Below are positions 27,455 to 35,608 of a stretch of 64,000 nucleotides of DNA, piece by piece. A model generated the notes under the pieces. The model saw only the letters and a program-made list of their open reading frames with translations, ran no database searches and was not told where the DNA came from. A program made the position numbers and the translations under genes. Every line of letters starts with the position of its first letter. Position 1 is the first letter of the stretch. The DNA comes from Sulfopaludibacter sp963815475 (lineage in GTDB: Bacteria > Acidobacteriota > Terriglobia > Bryobacterales > Bryobacteraceae): the NCBI GenBank assembly GCA_963815475.1, contig CAWFHD010000001.1:1488001-1552000 (forward strand), given 5' to 3'.

Positions 27455-29251
27455 ATGGCTTCGTTCCAGGCCGCGGTAATCGGGCTGATTGCGCTAATTG
27501 TCGCGCCAGGGCTATTTTTTTACTTTGATGTCACGCCCAAAATCGCGGTTCTGCTGTTGGGAACCGCAGTCGCGCTGCTCTGGCCGCGCGGCGCCGGCGC
27601 TTTCGCGGGTCCGCGCAGTTTCGCCTGGCTGTCGGCGGCCAGCCTGATATCGTTGGCCATCTCGACGGAACTCTCCAGCAATCGGGCGCTGTCGCTCTTC
27701 GGCACGAACTGGCGGCGATACGGTCTGATCACCCAAGCCGTGGTGCTGATTTTCACGTGGCTGGTGGCGCAAAATGTGGCAGGCAAGCCGGAGCGTGCGC
27801 GCGCCATTCTACGGGCCGTGGCCCTCAGCGGAGCTATCACCGCCATCTTCGGGATCGCGCAATATTTCGGGGTGGACCCGATCCTGCCCAAGGCCGCTTA
27901 CCACGTCGGTGAAGGAATCTGGACGATCGTGCGGCCTCCGGGCACGCTCGGCTATGCGAGCTATTTCGCCACGTGGCTGCTGGCGGTGGTTTTTCTCAGT
28001 CTGGCGCTGGCCGGTTGGGAAACCAGCGTGCGCGTCCGAATCGGGTGCTACGCCGCATCGGCACTCGCCGCCGTTGCCATCGTACTCACCGGAACGCGCG
28101 CGGCCATGTTGGCGCTGGCAGCCGGGATGGTGGTGTGGCTGTTTGGGCGCGGCTTCCGAATTCCCCGGCGCGCCCTGACGGTGGCGGCGGCGCTGCTGAT
28201 AGCGGCCGTGGCCTTCTACTACTCGCCGCCCGGATGGCAACTTCGCAGCCGGAGCCGCTGGTTCGCGGAGGATCCCTGGGGCGGCGCGCGCGTTCGCCTC
28301 TGGCAGGACTCACTCGCCATGGGCCTGCGCCGGCCCCTGGGCTATGGCCCCGAAGTCTTCACGGCGGTATTTCCGCGCTTCGAATCGCCCACTCTCGCGC
28401 GCGCCTATCCCGACTTCCTGCACGAATCGCCGCACAACATTCTTCTCGATGCCCTGGTGGCGCAAGGAATTCCCGGGCTCGCAATCCTGGTGGGATTCTG
28501 CTGGATTGGTTTCACGGCGGCATGGCGGCGCAAGCAGCTCTGGCTGGCGGCCGCGCTGGCGGCGGCAGTGGTGAGCCAGATGTTCACCGTGTTCACGATG
28601 CCGACGGCGCTGATCTTCTACGTGACCATCGCGATCGCCGTCGCCATGGGATCTGATCCCGCACAGCCCGGCCGTAAAGGGACGATGTTTTCCATTGCAG
28701 TTGCGATCCTGCTGGTGTTCGCCTCCATCCGCCTCACTCTCACCGACCACGCATTGGCGTTGTCCAAGGATTCCCTGGCACAGGGCGACGTGGCTGCTGC
28801 CGCTTCGCATTTTGCCGACTACGATCGCCTGCGCCCTCCCGGTACCGGCAGCGACCTCTGGTACTCGCGGGCATTGGCTGAGCTGGCCGCCACTGCGCCC
28901 AATCCGTCCGCACGAGTGCAGGCGATGGTGCAGGCGAGTGCCGCCGCCGTGCGCGCCACCGGGACCTCGGAAGAGCCGTTCAACGCCTGGTACAGTCTCT
29001 CGTCTTTTTATGCCGGGCAGAACGATTTCGCCAACACCGAACGGTGCCTGCGGCAGGCCATCGCGGCCCGGCCGAACTGGTTTAAGCCTCACTGGACGCT
29101 GGCCCAGGTGTTGCGCCTGGAAGGACGAATGGGCGAAGCCGCACAGGAAGCCGCCATTGCCGCCGACCGGAATGGGGGGAAGAACCCGGAAGTTGCCCGA
29201 ACGCTCTATGAGATACAGTCACAATCCGCACCAGCTCATTCGCAACCTTAG
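27455..29251 (+). CDS. O-antigen ligase family protein with C-terminal TPRs
   Basis: 598 residues from ATG 27455 (MASFQAAVIGLIALIVAPGL). About ten to eleven membrane helices are followed by a periplasmic helical region. The ligase loop shows ARVRLWQDSLAMGLRRPLGY, GPEVFTAVFPRFESP and DFLHESPHNILLDALVAQGI, with the conserved R and H typical of WaaL/PglL-like enzymes. Residues about 430-595 contain TPR-like helices (AWYSLSSFYAGQNDFANTER, WFKPHWTLAQVLRLEGRMGE). Such ligase-TPR proteins transfer glycans to lipid or protein. It is divergent from the wzz gene, with about 26 bases between starts, so both promoters must overlap the other's coding region. Confidence 0.85.
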   Translation: MASFQAAVIGLIALIVAPGLFFYFDVTPKIAVLLLGTAVALLWPRGAGAFAGPRSFAWLSAASLISLAISTELSSNRALSLFGTNWRRYGLITQAVVLIFTWLVAQNVAGKPERARAILRAVALSGAITAIFGIAQYFGVDPILPKAAYHVGEGIWTIVRPPGTLGYASYFATWLLAVVFLSLALAGWETSVRVRIGCYAASALAAVAIVLTGTRAAMLALAAGMVVWLFGRGFRIPRRALTVAAALLIAAVAFYYSPPGWQLRSRSRWFAEDPWGGARVRLWQDSLAMGLRRPLGYGPEVFTAVFPRFESPTLARAYPDFLHESPHNILLDALVAQGIPGLAILVGFCWIGFTAAWRRKQLWLAAALAAAVVSQMFTVFTMPTALIFYVTIAIAVAMGSDPAQPGRKGTMFSIAVAILLVFASIRLTLTDHALALSKDSLAQGDVAAAASHFADYDRLRPPGTGSDLWYSRALAELAATAPNPSARVQAMVQASAAAVRATGTSEEPFNAWYSLSSFYAGQNDFANTERCLRQAIAARPNWFKPHWTLAQVLRLEGRMGEAAQEAAIAADRNGGKNPEVARTLYEIQSQSAPAHSQP

Positions 29252-29270
29252 TAAAATCTCGGCCGTTTCA

Positions 29271-29299
29271 TTGTTCAGGTAGGTATCCGTTACTACAAT
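29271..29299 (+). promoter_or_regulatory. Promoter of the TIGR03437 gene (leaderless layout)
   Basis: TTGTTC (29271-29276), 17 bases, TACAAT (29294-29299). The ATG at 29307 lies eight bases after the -10, so the transcript would begin at or next to the start codon. No ribosome binding site is present, consistent with leaderless translation. Confidence 0.6.
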
Positions 29300-29306
29300 T
29301 GAAGCT

Positions 29307-30134
29307 ATGAGGGCACTATCCTTGCGGCCGGTAATCGTCACTTTCGCATTTCTACTTGGCGCCGTTGGCGCGTTTGCACAGCAACCTGTGGTCGCCGCTG
29401 GAGGCGTATTGAACGCCGCCAGCAACGCGAAGGGCGTGTCCGTTGCCCCGGGGTCGCTGGTTTCGATTTATGGGACCGCGCTGGCTTCGTCACTGGCTAA
29501 TGCCGACACCATTCCACTTTCCACCAAGCTCGGAAACGTCTCCGTGACGTTTGGCGGTATTCCCGCGCCCCTGCTCTTCGTGAGCAACGCGCCGCAGCAG
29601 ATCAACGCCCAGGTGCCATGGGAACTGGCGGGCAACACGACCACGCAAATTGTGGTCACTAACGGCGGAACGGCTTCCGCGCCCCTCAGCGTGCCCCTTA
29701 CCTCGGCCGCGCCCGGCATCTTCTCATTCCTCTCCGGCGTTGGACAGGCGATCGCGTATGGCAATAGCGACGGACAATTCGCGGCTCCCGTGGGCGCTTA
29801 TCCGGGATTGACCACGCACCCGGCGAAGATCGGCGATCCCACTTCGCTGGTGATCCTCGCCACGGGCCTTGGCCCGGTGAATCCCGCCGTGCAGACCGGC
29901 AACAACGCTCTCGACGGCCAACTCCACCAGTGCGTCACCACGCCGACTGTCACCGTGGGAGGAGTGCCCGCACAGGTGCTGTTCGCCGGAATGACCGCCC
30001 AGTTCGTAGGCGTCTACCAGTTGAATATCGTGATCCAGCCCGGGACTCCCACCGGAGATGCCGTGCCGCTGCAGATCTCGATGAACGGCGGCACTCCCAC
30101 CACCAACCTGGTGACCATCGCGGTAAGCAACTAG
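29307..30134 (+). CDS. TIGR03437-family exported protein
   Basis: 275 residues with a signal peptide (LSLRPVIVTFAFLLGAVGAF-AQ, cleavage near 25). The rest is the tandem beta-domain of TIGR03437: GGVLNAASNAKGVSVAPGSL, VSIYGTALAS, VTFGGIPAPLLFVSNAPQQI, NAQVPWEL, then FAGMTAQFVGVYQLNIVIQP near the end. The family is greatly expanded in Solibacter-type Acidobacteriota, usually as the C-terminal domain of large secreted proteins; this is a stand-alone form. The molecular role is unknown; it is likely extracytoplasmic and Ig-like. Confidence 0.9.
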   Translation: MRALSLRPVIVTFAFLLGAVGAFAQQPVVAAGGVLNAASNAKGVSVAPGSLVSIYGTALASSLANADTIPLSTKLGNVSVTFGGIPAPLLFVSNAPQQINAQVPWELAGNTTTQIVVTNGGTASAPLSVPLTSAAPGIFSFLSGVGQAIAYGNSDGQFAAPVGAYPGLTTHPAKIGDPTSLVILATGLGPVNPAVQTGNNALDGQLHQCVTTPTVTVGGVPAQVLFAGMTAQFVGVYQLNIVIQPGTPTGDAVPLQISMNGGTPTTNLVTIAVSN

Positions 30135-30139
30135 CATAA

Positions 30140-30227
30140 GTGGGGCAGGCTTCAGCGTGTGCGGGACTTTAGTCCCGCCCGGCCGGTTGGCGAACTCAGG
30201 TCCGCCGCAGACTAAAGTCCGCCCCAC
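30140..30227. repeat. Structured intergenic repeat (REP-like)
   Basis: Outer arms GTGGGGC (30140-30146) and GCCCCAC (30221-30227) enclose a perfect hairpin GCGGGACTTTAGTCCCGC (30161-30178) and a further complementary block GACTAAAGTCC (30210-30220). A related GCCGCAGACTTTA block lies at 16710-16722. It may also serve as a terminator-like structure for the TIGR03437 gene. Confidence 0.75.
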
Positions 30228-30236
30228 AGGAAACTC

Positions 30237-30339
30237 TGTCCCACTGTCCCAATAGGGACAACGCATCGCGGGCCGGCTCTTAAATCCGGCAGGTTCGCCC
30301 TGAATCCGGCTCTTTCTCCGAAGTGGCTCGGCGCGTGCA
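30237..30339 (+). promoter_or_regulatory. Sigma-54 promoter with upstream activator sites
   Basis: TGGCTCGGCGCGTGCA (30324-30339) matches the sigma-54 consensus at the invariant GG and GC with correct 10-base separation. About 75 bases upstream lie TGTCCC (30237-30242), TGTCCC (30245-30250) and the inverted GGGACA (30255-30260); the latter two form TGTCCCAATAGGGACA. This is the enhancer arrangement used by NtrC-type activators, and such a regulator is encoded convergently at 30785-32199. The transcript would start 12-14 bases before the DUF302-like ATG. Confidence 0.65.
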
Positions 30340-30363
30340 TGACAGGTTGGCGGGAGACCATTC

Positions 30364-30790
30364 ATGAGCCGCGATCCGGGAGTGACGGCCTACTCAATCG
30401 GCGAGCCTTTCGGAAAGGCGCTGCCGAGAATACGGGAGGCACTTGTCAATGCGGAGTTGTGCATTACCGGAGAATTGGACATTTCGGAGAGGATCCGGCG
30501 GCAATTGTGCCTGGGCTTTGAGCCATGCTGACTGCTACTGGTGGATACACCGTACTTGATGCTGGAATCCGTCACGTTGGACCGCGCGGGGGCCCTGCTA
30601 TTGCCGCTGCACCTGGTGGTGTTCGCTACCGGGGCGCGGACCCAGGTGCAATGGCTGAACCTCAGCGGTCTGGAAAGGACCAGGCTTTCGCCCTGCGGCG
30701 CTCGCGCCCCGATCCAAACTACAGACCGCGCTTTGCCGTGCGCTCGAACACATCGCACTGCGCGAAGATCTCGACCTCTCTGCCTCATGA
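30364..30790 (+). pseudogene. DUF302-like protein, interrupted
   Basis: From ATG 30364 (GGGAGA ribosome binding site) the frame reads MSRDPGVTAYSIGEPFGKAL, PRIREALVNAELCITGELDI and RRQLCLGFEPC, then an in-frame TGA (30529-30531), then LLLVDTPYLMLESVTLDRAG, ALLLPLHLVVFATG in the same frame. A further frameshift near 30700 leads to KLQTALCRALEHIALREDLD and a stop at 30788-30790, meeting the regulator gene end. The pattern (helix, FEPC-x-LL, then LLLPLHLVV strand) resembles DUF302. The TGA could derive from CGA by one transition. A sigma-54 promoter lies directly upstream. Confidence 0.6.
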
Positions 30791-32199
30791 AAGCTGAGGG
30801 AGATTGTCGGGCGTTAAAGCTTCGCCTTCCTCCTTGCGAAGGCCGTACTTCTCCATTCGATAAATCAAGGTCCGGCGGCTGATATCCAGATATCGCGCCG
30901 CCTGCGTCTGATTGCCATCGAACTTCGCCAGCGCGCGGACGATCAGCTCTTTTTCCACGCCTTCCAGGCTGATGCCATGCGGCGGCAGCGCCATCTGCAG
31001 AGCGTCCAGCACGGGGCGTTCGTTTCGCAGGAAGTCGGGCAGATCGGCGATGGCCACCTCGTCGCCGCGCGTCAGCACCACCAGCCGTTCGATGGCGTTT
31101 TCCAGTTCCCTCACATTGCCCGGCCAGGTATATGCGGCAAAGTATTGCAGCACGGACGAGAGGCAGCATCAGATTCTCGCGATGCTGCCTGGCTTTGATC
31201 TTCACAAACAGATTCTGGGCCAGCTCCGGGATGTCGTCCGGCCTCTCGCGCAGCGGCGGCAGTTCCAGGGTGATCACCGCCAGCCGATAGTACAGGTCCT
31301 GTCGAAAGGTGCCGTCCTCGATCATGGCGTGCAGGTTCCGATGCGTGGCGGCGATGATCCGGATGTCGATTTCGACCGGGCCGCGTCGCGCCCACCTTGT
31401 CGATCTGCCCCTCCTGGATCAGGCGCAGCACTTTGACTTGCAACTCCAGCGGCAGTTCGCCGATCTCGTCGAGGAACAGCGTTCCGCCGTCTGCCATTTC
31501 CACCTTGCCGCGCCTTGTTCGCCCCGGCGCCCGTGAATGAGCCCTTGCAGTAGCCGAAGAGCTCCGATTCCAGAAGGTCCTTGGGGATGGCGCCGCAGTT
31601 GATGGTGACGAATGGCTGGTCTTTGCGGCTGCTATTGCGGTGGATGGCCTTGGCAAGCAGTTCCTTGCCTGTTCCCGTTTCGCCGCGAATCAGAATGGTC
31701 GGTTCCGCTCTGGGCCGCCCGCGACGCCAGGTCGAGCACGTGCATGAGCTTCGCGGAATGGCCGATGATGCTCTCGAAGCCGTACTTCGCATCCAGAGCC
31801 GTGCGCAGGTGCTGGACTTCATCCAGCAATCTCCGATGCTCCAGGGCGCGTTTGAGGACCGCGGCAAGCTGGGCATCGTTCAAGCGGCTTCGTCAAATAG
31901 TCGTAGGCGCCATCGCGCATCGCGGCCACGGCCGTCTCAATGGTGCCGTAGGCGGTGATCACTACCGTCAGGCTGCCGGGATAGTGTTTCTTCACCGTTC
32001 GCACCAGGTCGAGTCCGGAGATGCCGGGCATCTTCAGGTCGGTGAGGACCACGGCCACCGCATTCGCGGAGAGGATTTCGATCGCCTCCTGGCCGGAGGC
32101 CGCGGTAAGCACCTCGCATCCCAGGTCCTCCAACTGCATCTCCATCACGCGGCGCAGGCTCTGATCGTCGTCTACCACAAGCACGGTTTGTCGTCTCAT
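30785..32199 (-). pseudogene. NtrC-type sigma-54 response regulator with five frameshifts
   Basis: Domains in order on the minus strand: receiver (VLVVDDDQSLRRVMEMQLED, phospho-acceptor D54 in VVLTDLKMPG, K in YDYLTKP); AAA+ domain with Walker A ILIRGETGTGKELLAKAIHR, the sigma-54 contact ESELFGYCKGSFTGA, Walker B GGTLFLDEIGELPLELQ, VEIDIRIIAATHRNLHAMIE, FRQDLYYRLAVITLELPPLR; and a Fis-type HTH near the end, FDGNQTQAARYLDISRRTLI. Frame changes lie near 31884, 31705, 31512, 31390 and 31160. All catalytic motifs are intact across the breaks, which looks more like consensus indels than decay. It overlaps the kinase gene by ATGA. Confidence 0.85.
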
Positions 32200-33323
32200 T
32201 GGAGCGCTCCCTGCAGGCGTGGCAGCACGATACTGAACCGGGCGCCGCGCGGCACATTCGGTTCGGCCATAATGACGCCGCCATGCTGCTGCGCGATCTG
32301 ATGCGCTACGGAGAGGCCCAAGCCGGTGCCATTTTCCTTCGTAGTGAAGAAAGGATCGAAGATCTTATCCATCAATTGTCCTTCTACCCCCTCCCCCTCA
32401 TCAATCACCTGAATTACGATCCTATCCTGTTCCAAGCGCGCGGCCACCTTCACTTCGGACAAATCCGACGATGCGTGGATGGCATTGATTAGCAGGTTGA
32501 GAACGGCCTGCTCGATCTGCTCCGGATCGCACTCCACGATGGGGAAATTGGGGGCCACCTCCAGCAGAATGCGCACCTGCTTGGAGGCGGTGGCATGCGC
32601 GGCGAGTTCGGTCACCGAGCCCAGCAGATTCCGCAGATCGGTGAGCTTGTGGCGCGGCTTCCGCGGCCGCGCAAACTCCAGGAACTGCGTCAGCAGCCGG
32701 TTGAGCCGTTCGCATTCCTTCTGGATGATTTCCACGCACTCGCCGTGCCGCGCCTCAGAGAGATTGGACCGCTTCAGGATTCCGGCGGCGCCCGCCAGGC
32801 TTGCCAGGGGATTGCGAATCTCGTGGGCCAGTCCGGCGGAGAGTTGGCCCAGAGCCGACATGCGCTCGGCGCGCTTCACCTGCTCGAAGCTCTCCTGCAA
32901 TTCCCGGTAGACCTCCGTCAGCCGGGTGGTGGTCCGCTCGAGCGCGAGTCGCTGCTCCCGTTCGCGGCGAGACAAAATTCCAGTAAACACTCCCGCGGCG
33001 CAGAAGACCGGAATGTCCAGCAGTTGGTCGCTGGCGTAGGGCGGCATGATGGTCAGCAGTCGTAAAGTATGCGGAAGGCTGGAAAGCCCCACCAGTATGC
33101 CCGCGGCGAGTCCCCCGCGCCATCCGAAATACATACCCGCGAAAACGATGGGGAGGTAGTAAAGGTGGGTGAGCAGGTTATACCAATGCAGGAAACTGTG
33201 CGGCAAGATGAAATGCAGGCCGCCGCACAGGCAAATAAAACCGACGATCGCGATCCAGCGGAGACAGTCAATCCGCTCCGCCTCGGTCTGAGGCCACATC
33301 GCTACTTTCAATCGGGATACCAT
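32196..33323 (-). CDS. Membrane histidine kinase (NtrB/AtoS-like)
   Basis: 375 residues from ATG 33323. Four to five membrane helices occupy residues 20-118 (WIAIVGFICLCGGLHFILP, LYYLPIVFAGMYFGW, GLAAGILVGLSSL, IPVFCAAGVFTGIL). A coiled linker (120-155) leads to the H-box LSAGLAHEIRNPLASLAG (phospho-His near 167), then the ATPase domain with NLLINAI, IDEGEGV, FDPFFTTKENGTGLGLSVAH. No PAS domain is seen; sensing is probably via the membrane/periplasmic loops. It phosphorylates the overlapping sigma-54 regulator. ATG 33299 is an alternative start. Unlike its partner it has no frameshift. Confidence 0.88.
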   Translation of the reverse strand: MVSRLKVAMWPQTEAERIDCLRWIAIVGFICLCGGLHFILPHSFLHWYNLLTHLYYLPIVFAGMYFGWRGGLAAGILVGLSSLPHTLRLLTIMPPYASDQLLDIPVFCAAGVFTGILSRREREQRLALERTTTRLTEVYRELQESFEQVKRAERMSALGQLSAGLAHEIRNPLASLAGAAGILKRSNLSEARHGECVEIIQKECERLNRLLTQFLEFARPRKPRHKLTDLRNLLGSVTELAAHATASKQVRILLEVAPNFPIVECDPEQIEQAVLNLLINAIHASSDLSEVKVAARLEQDRIVIQVIDEGEGVEGQLMDKIFDPFFTTKENGTGLGLSVAHQIAQQHGGVIMAEPNVPRGARFSIVLPRLQGALQ

Positions 33324-33523
33324 CGCCAGTTTATCTGGAATCCTGAGAGAGTGGAAAGCTGCATCCGCGGCGCACACCGGATTGGGGCGGTGTGCGCCGC
33401 GAACCTCCGCAGCAGCTTTCAAGGCTGGGAGCCGCTATGGATGCGACCTCTCTATTGGAAGCCGTCAATTCGGCGGCGCATCGCATCTTGCATCCGGATC
33501 GCCACGATGCGATTCGCGAGGAA

Positions 33524-33673
33524 TTACGCCTCTGCAAACCGAAACACCGCGTACAGGGCTCCGAACAGAACCAGCGAAACCAGCAGCACCAGCCCGTTCC
33601 GCATCAAGCGTTGTCGCGGCGGAAGATCCGCGTCCTGGTCCCGCCTCATCCTTTGGTCTAAGTCTTCAAACAT
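33524..33673 (-). CDS. Small single-pass membrane protein, 49 aa
   Basis: Minus strand from ATG 33673, preceded by AGGGGGGA. A charged N-terminus (MFEDLDQRMRRDQDADLPPR, QR) is followed by one strongly hydrophobic helix (NGLVLLVSLVLFGALYAVF, about residues 27-45) and ends FAEA. Good ribosome binding site and clean soluble-then-membrane layout support a real gene. It lies between the kinase and a secreted protein that may share sigma-54 control. Function unknown. Confidence 0.55.
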   Translation of the reverse strand: MFEDLDQRMRRDQDADLPPRQRLMRNGLVLLVSLVLFGALYAVFRFAEA

Positions 33674-33747
33674 AACGTTGTCCCCCCTGTTCCAAAACGG
33701 ACTATCCCCGGCGAACTAGTCCCAAGACGGCCAGTTCGCCGCGAGGA

Positions 33748-34095
33748 TTACGGTGTTGTCGGCTCGCGGAAGTCGATGCTGATTTTCGCGCCGCCTGGCC
33801 GAATCTGGCTGATCTTGGTGACACCATCTTCCTTCTGCGTGTAAACCTCGGTGGAGCTGGTCTTCTTTTCCAGGCTTATCACTTTGGCCGTTACAGGCAA
33901 CACTTTACCGGTTTTGAGTTCGGTGACTGTCACCGCCGTGCCGTCAACTACTACCGAATACTCGCCCGCCGACACGGAGGCGCCGCCGATCCTCGATTCC
34001 GGCAGCGTGACGCGATAGCGATCGTCCGCGCTCGCGGGCATAGCCATCAGCCCGAGCGCAGCTAGCATGTAAATAAACATCTTCGTAGTCTTCAT
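33748..34095 (-). CDS. Small exported protein, 115 aa
   Basis: From ATG 34095 (AGGAGGCGG ribosome binding site). Signal peptide MKTTKMFIYMLAALGLMAMP-ASA. The mature part is a small beta-rich domain: YRVTLPESRIGGASVSAGEY, SVVVDGTAVTVTELKTGKVL, PVTAKVISLEKKTSSTEVYT. This resembles short acidobacterial exported proteins of unknown function. A sigma-54-type promoter lies about 40 bases upstream of the start. Confidence 0.7.
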   Translation of the reverse strand: MKTTKMFIYMLAALGLMAMPASADDRYRVTLPESRIGGASVSAGEYSVVVDGTAVTVTELKTGKVLPVTAKVISLEKKTSSTEVYTQKEDGVTKISQIRPGGAKISIDFREPTTP

Positions 34096-34134
34096 AAAAC
34101 TGACCGCCTCCTGTTGGTTGTCAGCCCTTGCAAT

Positions 34135-34150
34135 AGCACGCGGGATGCCG
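34135..34150 (-). promoter_or_regulatory. Candidate sigma-54 promoter
   Basis: On the minus strand CGGCATCCCGCGTGCT has the invariant GG and GC at the required spacing plus C4, A5 and T13 of the consensus. It is about 40 bases from the start of the exported protein. A run of ten G (plus strand 34153-34162) abuts its upstream side. No TGTCCC-type site was found further upstream, so support is moderate. Confidence 0.45.
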
Positions 34151-34278
34151 CTGGGGGGGGGGTGGTTGAAGGGAATTGGCGGAGACGATCTCGAAAACGG
34201 TATATCGTAGGACTTGAAGGAGAACTGAAAGCGCAACTCCGGATTGCAAAAGATCAGAATTAGACTTTAATCACTGAA

Positions 34279-34377
34279 ATGCGGATCATTGAATTTGGAG
34301 GGGGCGTAGCCTTCATCCTTGGAATCTTCGTCAACCATCTGGCGGCCAGATTGCTTAAGACGAAGGCTCCAGCATAG
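34279..34377 (+). CDS. Possible micro-protein, 32 aa
   Basis: ATG 34279 to TAG 34377 encodes a mostly hydrophobic peptide (GGGVAFILGIFVNHLAARLL). A possible promoter TTGCAA-16-TTTAAT ends seven bases before the ATG, the same leaderless layout seen for other genes in the window. There is no ribosome binding site and no homology support. The remaining 34096-34517 bases show no other gene. Confidence 0.25.
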   Translation: MRIIEFGGGVAFILGIFVNHLAARLLKTKAPA

Positions 34378-34517
34378 CCGCGCCAACAGGTTTAGCACGA
34401 TAACAACGTGCATTGAGTCTTCCGACCGGCCCTAATAACCGTGTACCCTCGTTAGAACAGGCCCGGAAGCCACACACCACGGCTCCAGAATCGCTCGAAT
34501 CGGCCTGGGACGCGTCC

Positions 34518-34946
34518 TCAAGCCTGGATGACATTGAGGCCGGGAACGTTTTGGAAGTGCCGGATATTGCCGGTAGCAACACCGAAGCCAAGCTGCAAGG
34601 CAGTAGCCGCGATCAGCAGATCTTCGAAAGCGATGCTCACTCCCTGTTCGGCCCGCTCGCCTTCGATGCGGCCGGCGAGCTTGGCTGTCTCGACGGTCAC
34701 CGGATGCACGGGCACGTCGCGGATGAGTTCATCGACGAAGGCCTGCCGGCGCTGCCGACGCTCTTCCAGCTTGGCGCGTTGAATGCCATGCGCGAGTTCC
34801 ACCACGGTCACCACGGAAAGGCCGATCTGGATCTCTCCGTAGTCGGTTTTGAAGTGCTCCAGAATCTGACGCACTGTGTGTCCCTGGCGCTCGGCGGCGA
34901 TGACCACACTGGAATCGAGGATCAGTCCCACGAAGGCGGGTTCCAC
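34518..34946 (-). CDS. vapC: VapC-type PIN-domain ribonuclease toxin
   Basis: 142 residues. PIN motifs: GLILDSSVVIAAERQ (first Asp, near residue 11), LSVVTVVELAHG (Glu, about 51), and VSIAFEDLLIAATALQLGFG with the third acidic residue, then VATGNIRHFQNVPGLNV, the VapC end. It would cleave tRNA or rRNA when free of antitoxin. The start overlaps the antitoxin 3' end by 25 bases, so it is coupled. It appears intact, unlike the toxins at 6-9 kb. Confidence 0.88.
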   Translation of the reverse strand: MEPAFVGLILDSSVVIAAERQGHTVRQILEHFKTDYGEIQIGLSVVTVVELAHGIQRAKLEERRQRRQAFVDELIRDVPVHPVTVETAKLAGRIEGERAEQGVSIAFEDLLIAATALQLGFGVATGNIRHFQNVPGLNVIQA

Positions 34947-35224
34947 GGCTTGCGATTGCGGATGATCGCTTCCACGTCCGCGGCGAAGTCCGGATCGAGC
35001 GTGGGAGCATGGCCTGTCTCTTCTTCGTGCGCTTTCGCCAGGGCGATGCAGTCGGAGATGGTACGGCGCACGGGAGCGGCGGCTCGGACCACGGCCAGAG
35101 GTTGCGCATCGCGCTCGATGACGACTTCCTCACCGGCCTGGACCCGTTGCAGGATGCTGGCCATATCGCGCACCGCATCGGCTTCGCTTATGTGTAGCAC
35201 TCGCGTCCTCACTTCCTCGATCAT
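34922..35224 (-). CDS. vapB: VapB antitoxin (Phd/YefM-like)
   Basis: 100 residues from ATG 35224 (AGGAAGAA upstream). The Phd-like N-terminus (RVLHISEADAVRDMASILQR, VQAGEEVVIERDAQPLAVVR) binds DNA, and the acidic C-terminus (DPDFAADVEAIIRNRKPWNP) would wrap the PIN toxin; the RKPWNPPSWD end is typical of VapB partners. It neutralises VapC and autoregulates the pair. An in-frame ATG further upstream (35260) is less likely. Confidence 0.85.
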   Translation of the reverse strand: MIEEVRTRVLHISEADAVRDMASILQRVQAGEEVVIERDAQPLAVVRAAAPVRRTISDCIALAKAHEEETGHAPTLDPDFAADVEAIIRNRKPWNPPSWD

Positions 35225-35424
35225 ACCGGTTCTTCCTCCCCCTTGTCCTCTTCGCGGCATGTTCGTCCGATCCGGGTCTGTCGTCTTCGTTAGGCGTCAC
35301 GAGCTATGGCCTCCCGCCGCGAACGGAGTTGGGCGCGATCCGATTATGCTCGCCCGGGAGCTTCTCAGACACACGGCCGTCAAAAGAGCCGACAACTGCT
35401 TGATACGAAAACTGGATGTTGTGG

Positions 35425-35496
35425 TGAGTCGGGCGGGACTTGAACCCGCAACCACCGCCTTAAAAGGGCGATGCTCTACCATTGAGCTACCGACCC
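35425..35496 (-). tRNA. tRNA-Lys (anticodon TTT)
   Basis: The minus strand folds as a cloverleaf: acceptor GGGTCGG pairs with CCGACTC (one G-T wobble), D-arm AGCTCAATGGTAGAGC, anticodon stem-loop CGCCCTTTTAAGGCG with anticodon TTT, T-arm GCGGGTTCAAGTCCCGC. The discriminator A is followed by an encoded CCA (35424-35422). Confidence 0.93.
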
Positions 35497-35608
35497 GCTG
35501 TCAGGAAACTGAACCGGAAAGCGACGCTGGTTTATAGTTTATCAAACGTCTCGCGCCACGCCTAATTTTCGCGCTTCCCGCTATACTTGCTTCAGACGCA
35601 CAACATTC

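Noticed and set aside
30529..30531. TGA as selenocysteine codon (Cys-Sec) in the DUF302-like gene
   Set aside because: The flanking residues look like an Arg position, the gene has another frameshift, and no clear SECIS hairpin was seen directly downstream.
35425..35496. tRNA-Lys as an attachment site of an integrated element
   Set aside because: No integrase nearby and no second copy of the tRNA 3' end was noticed in the window.
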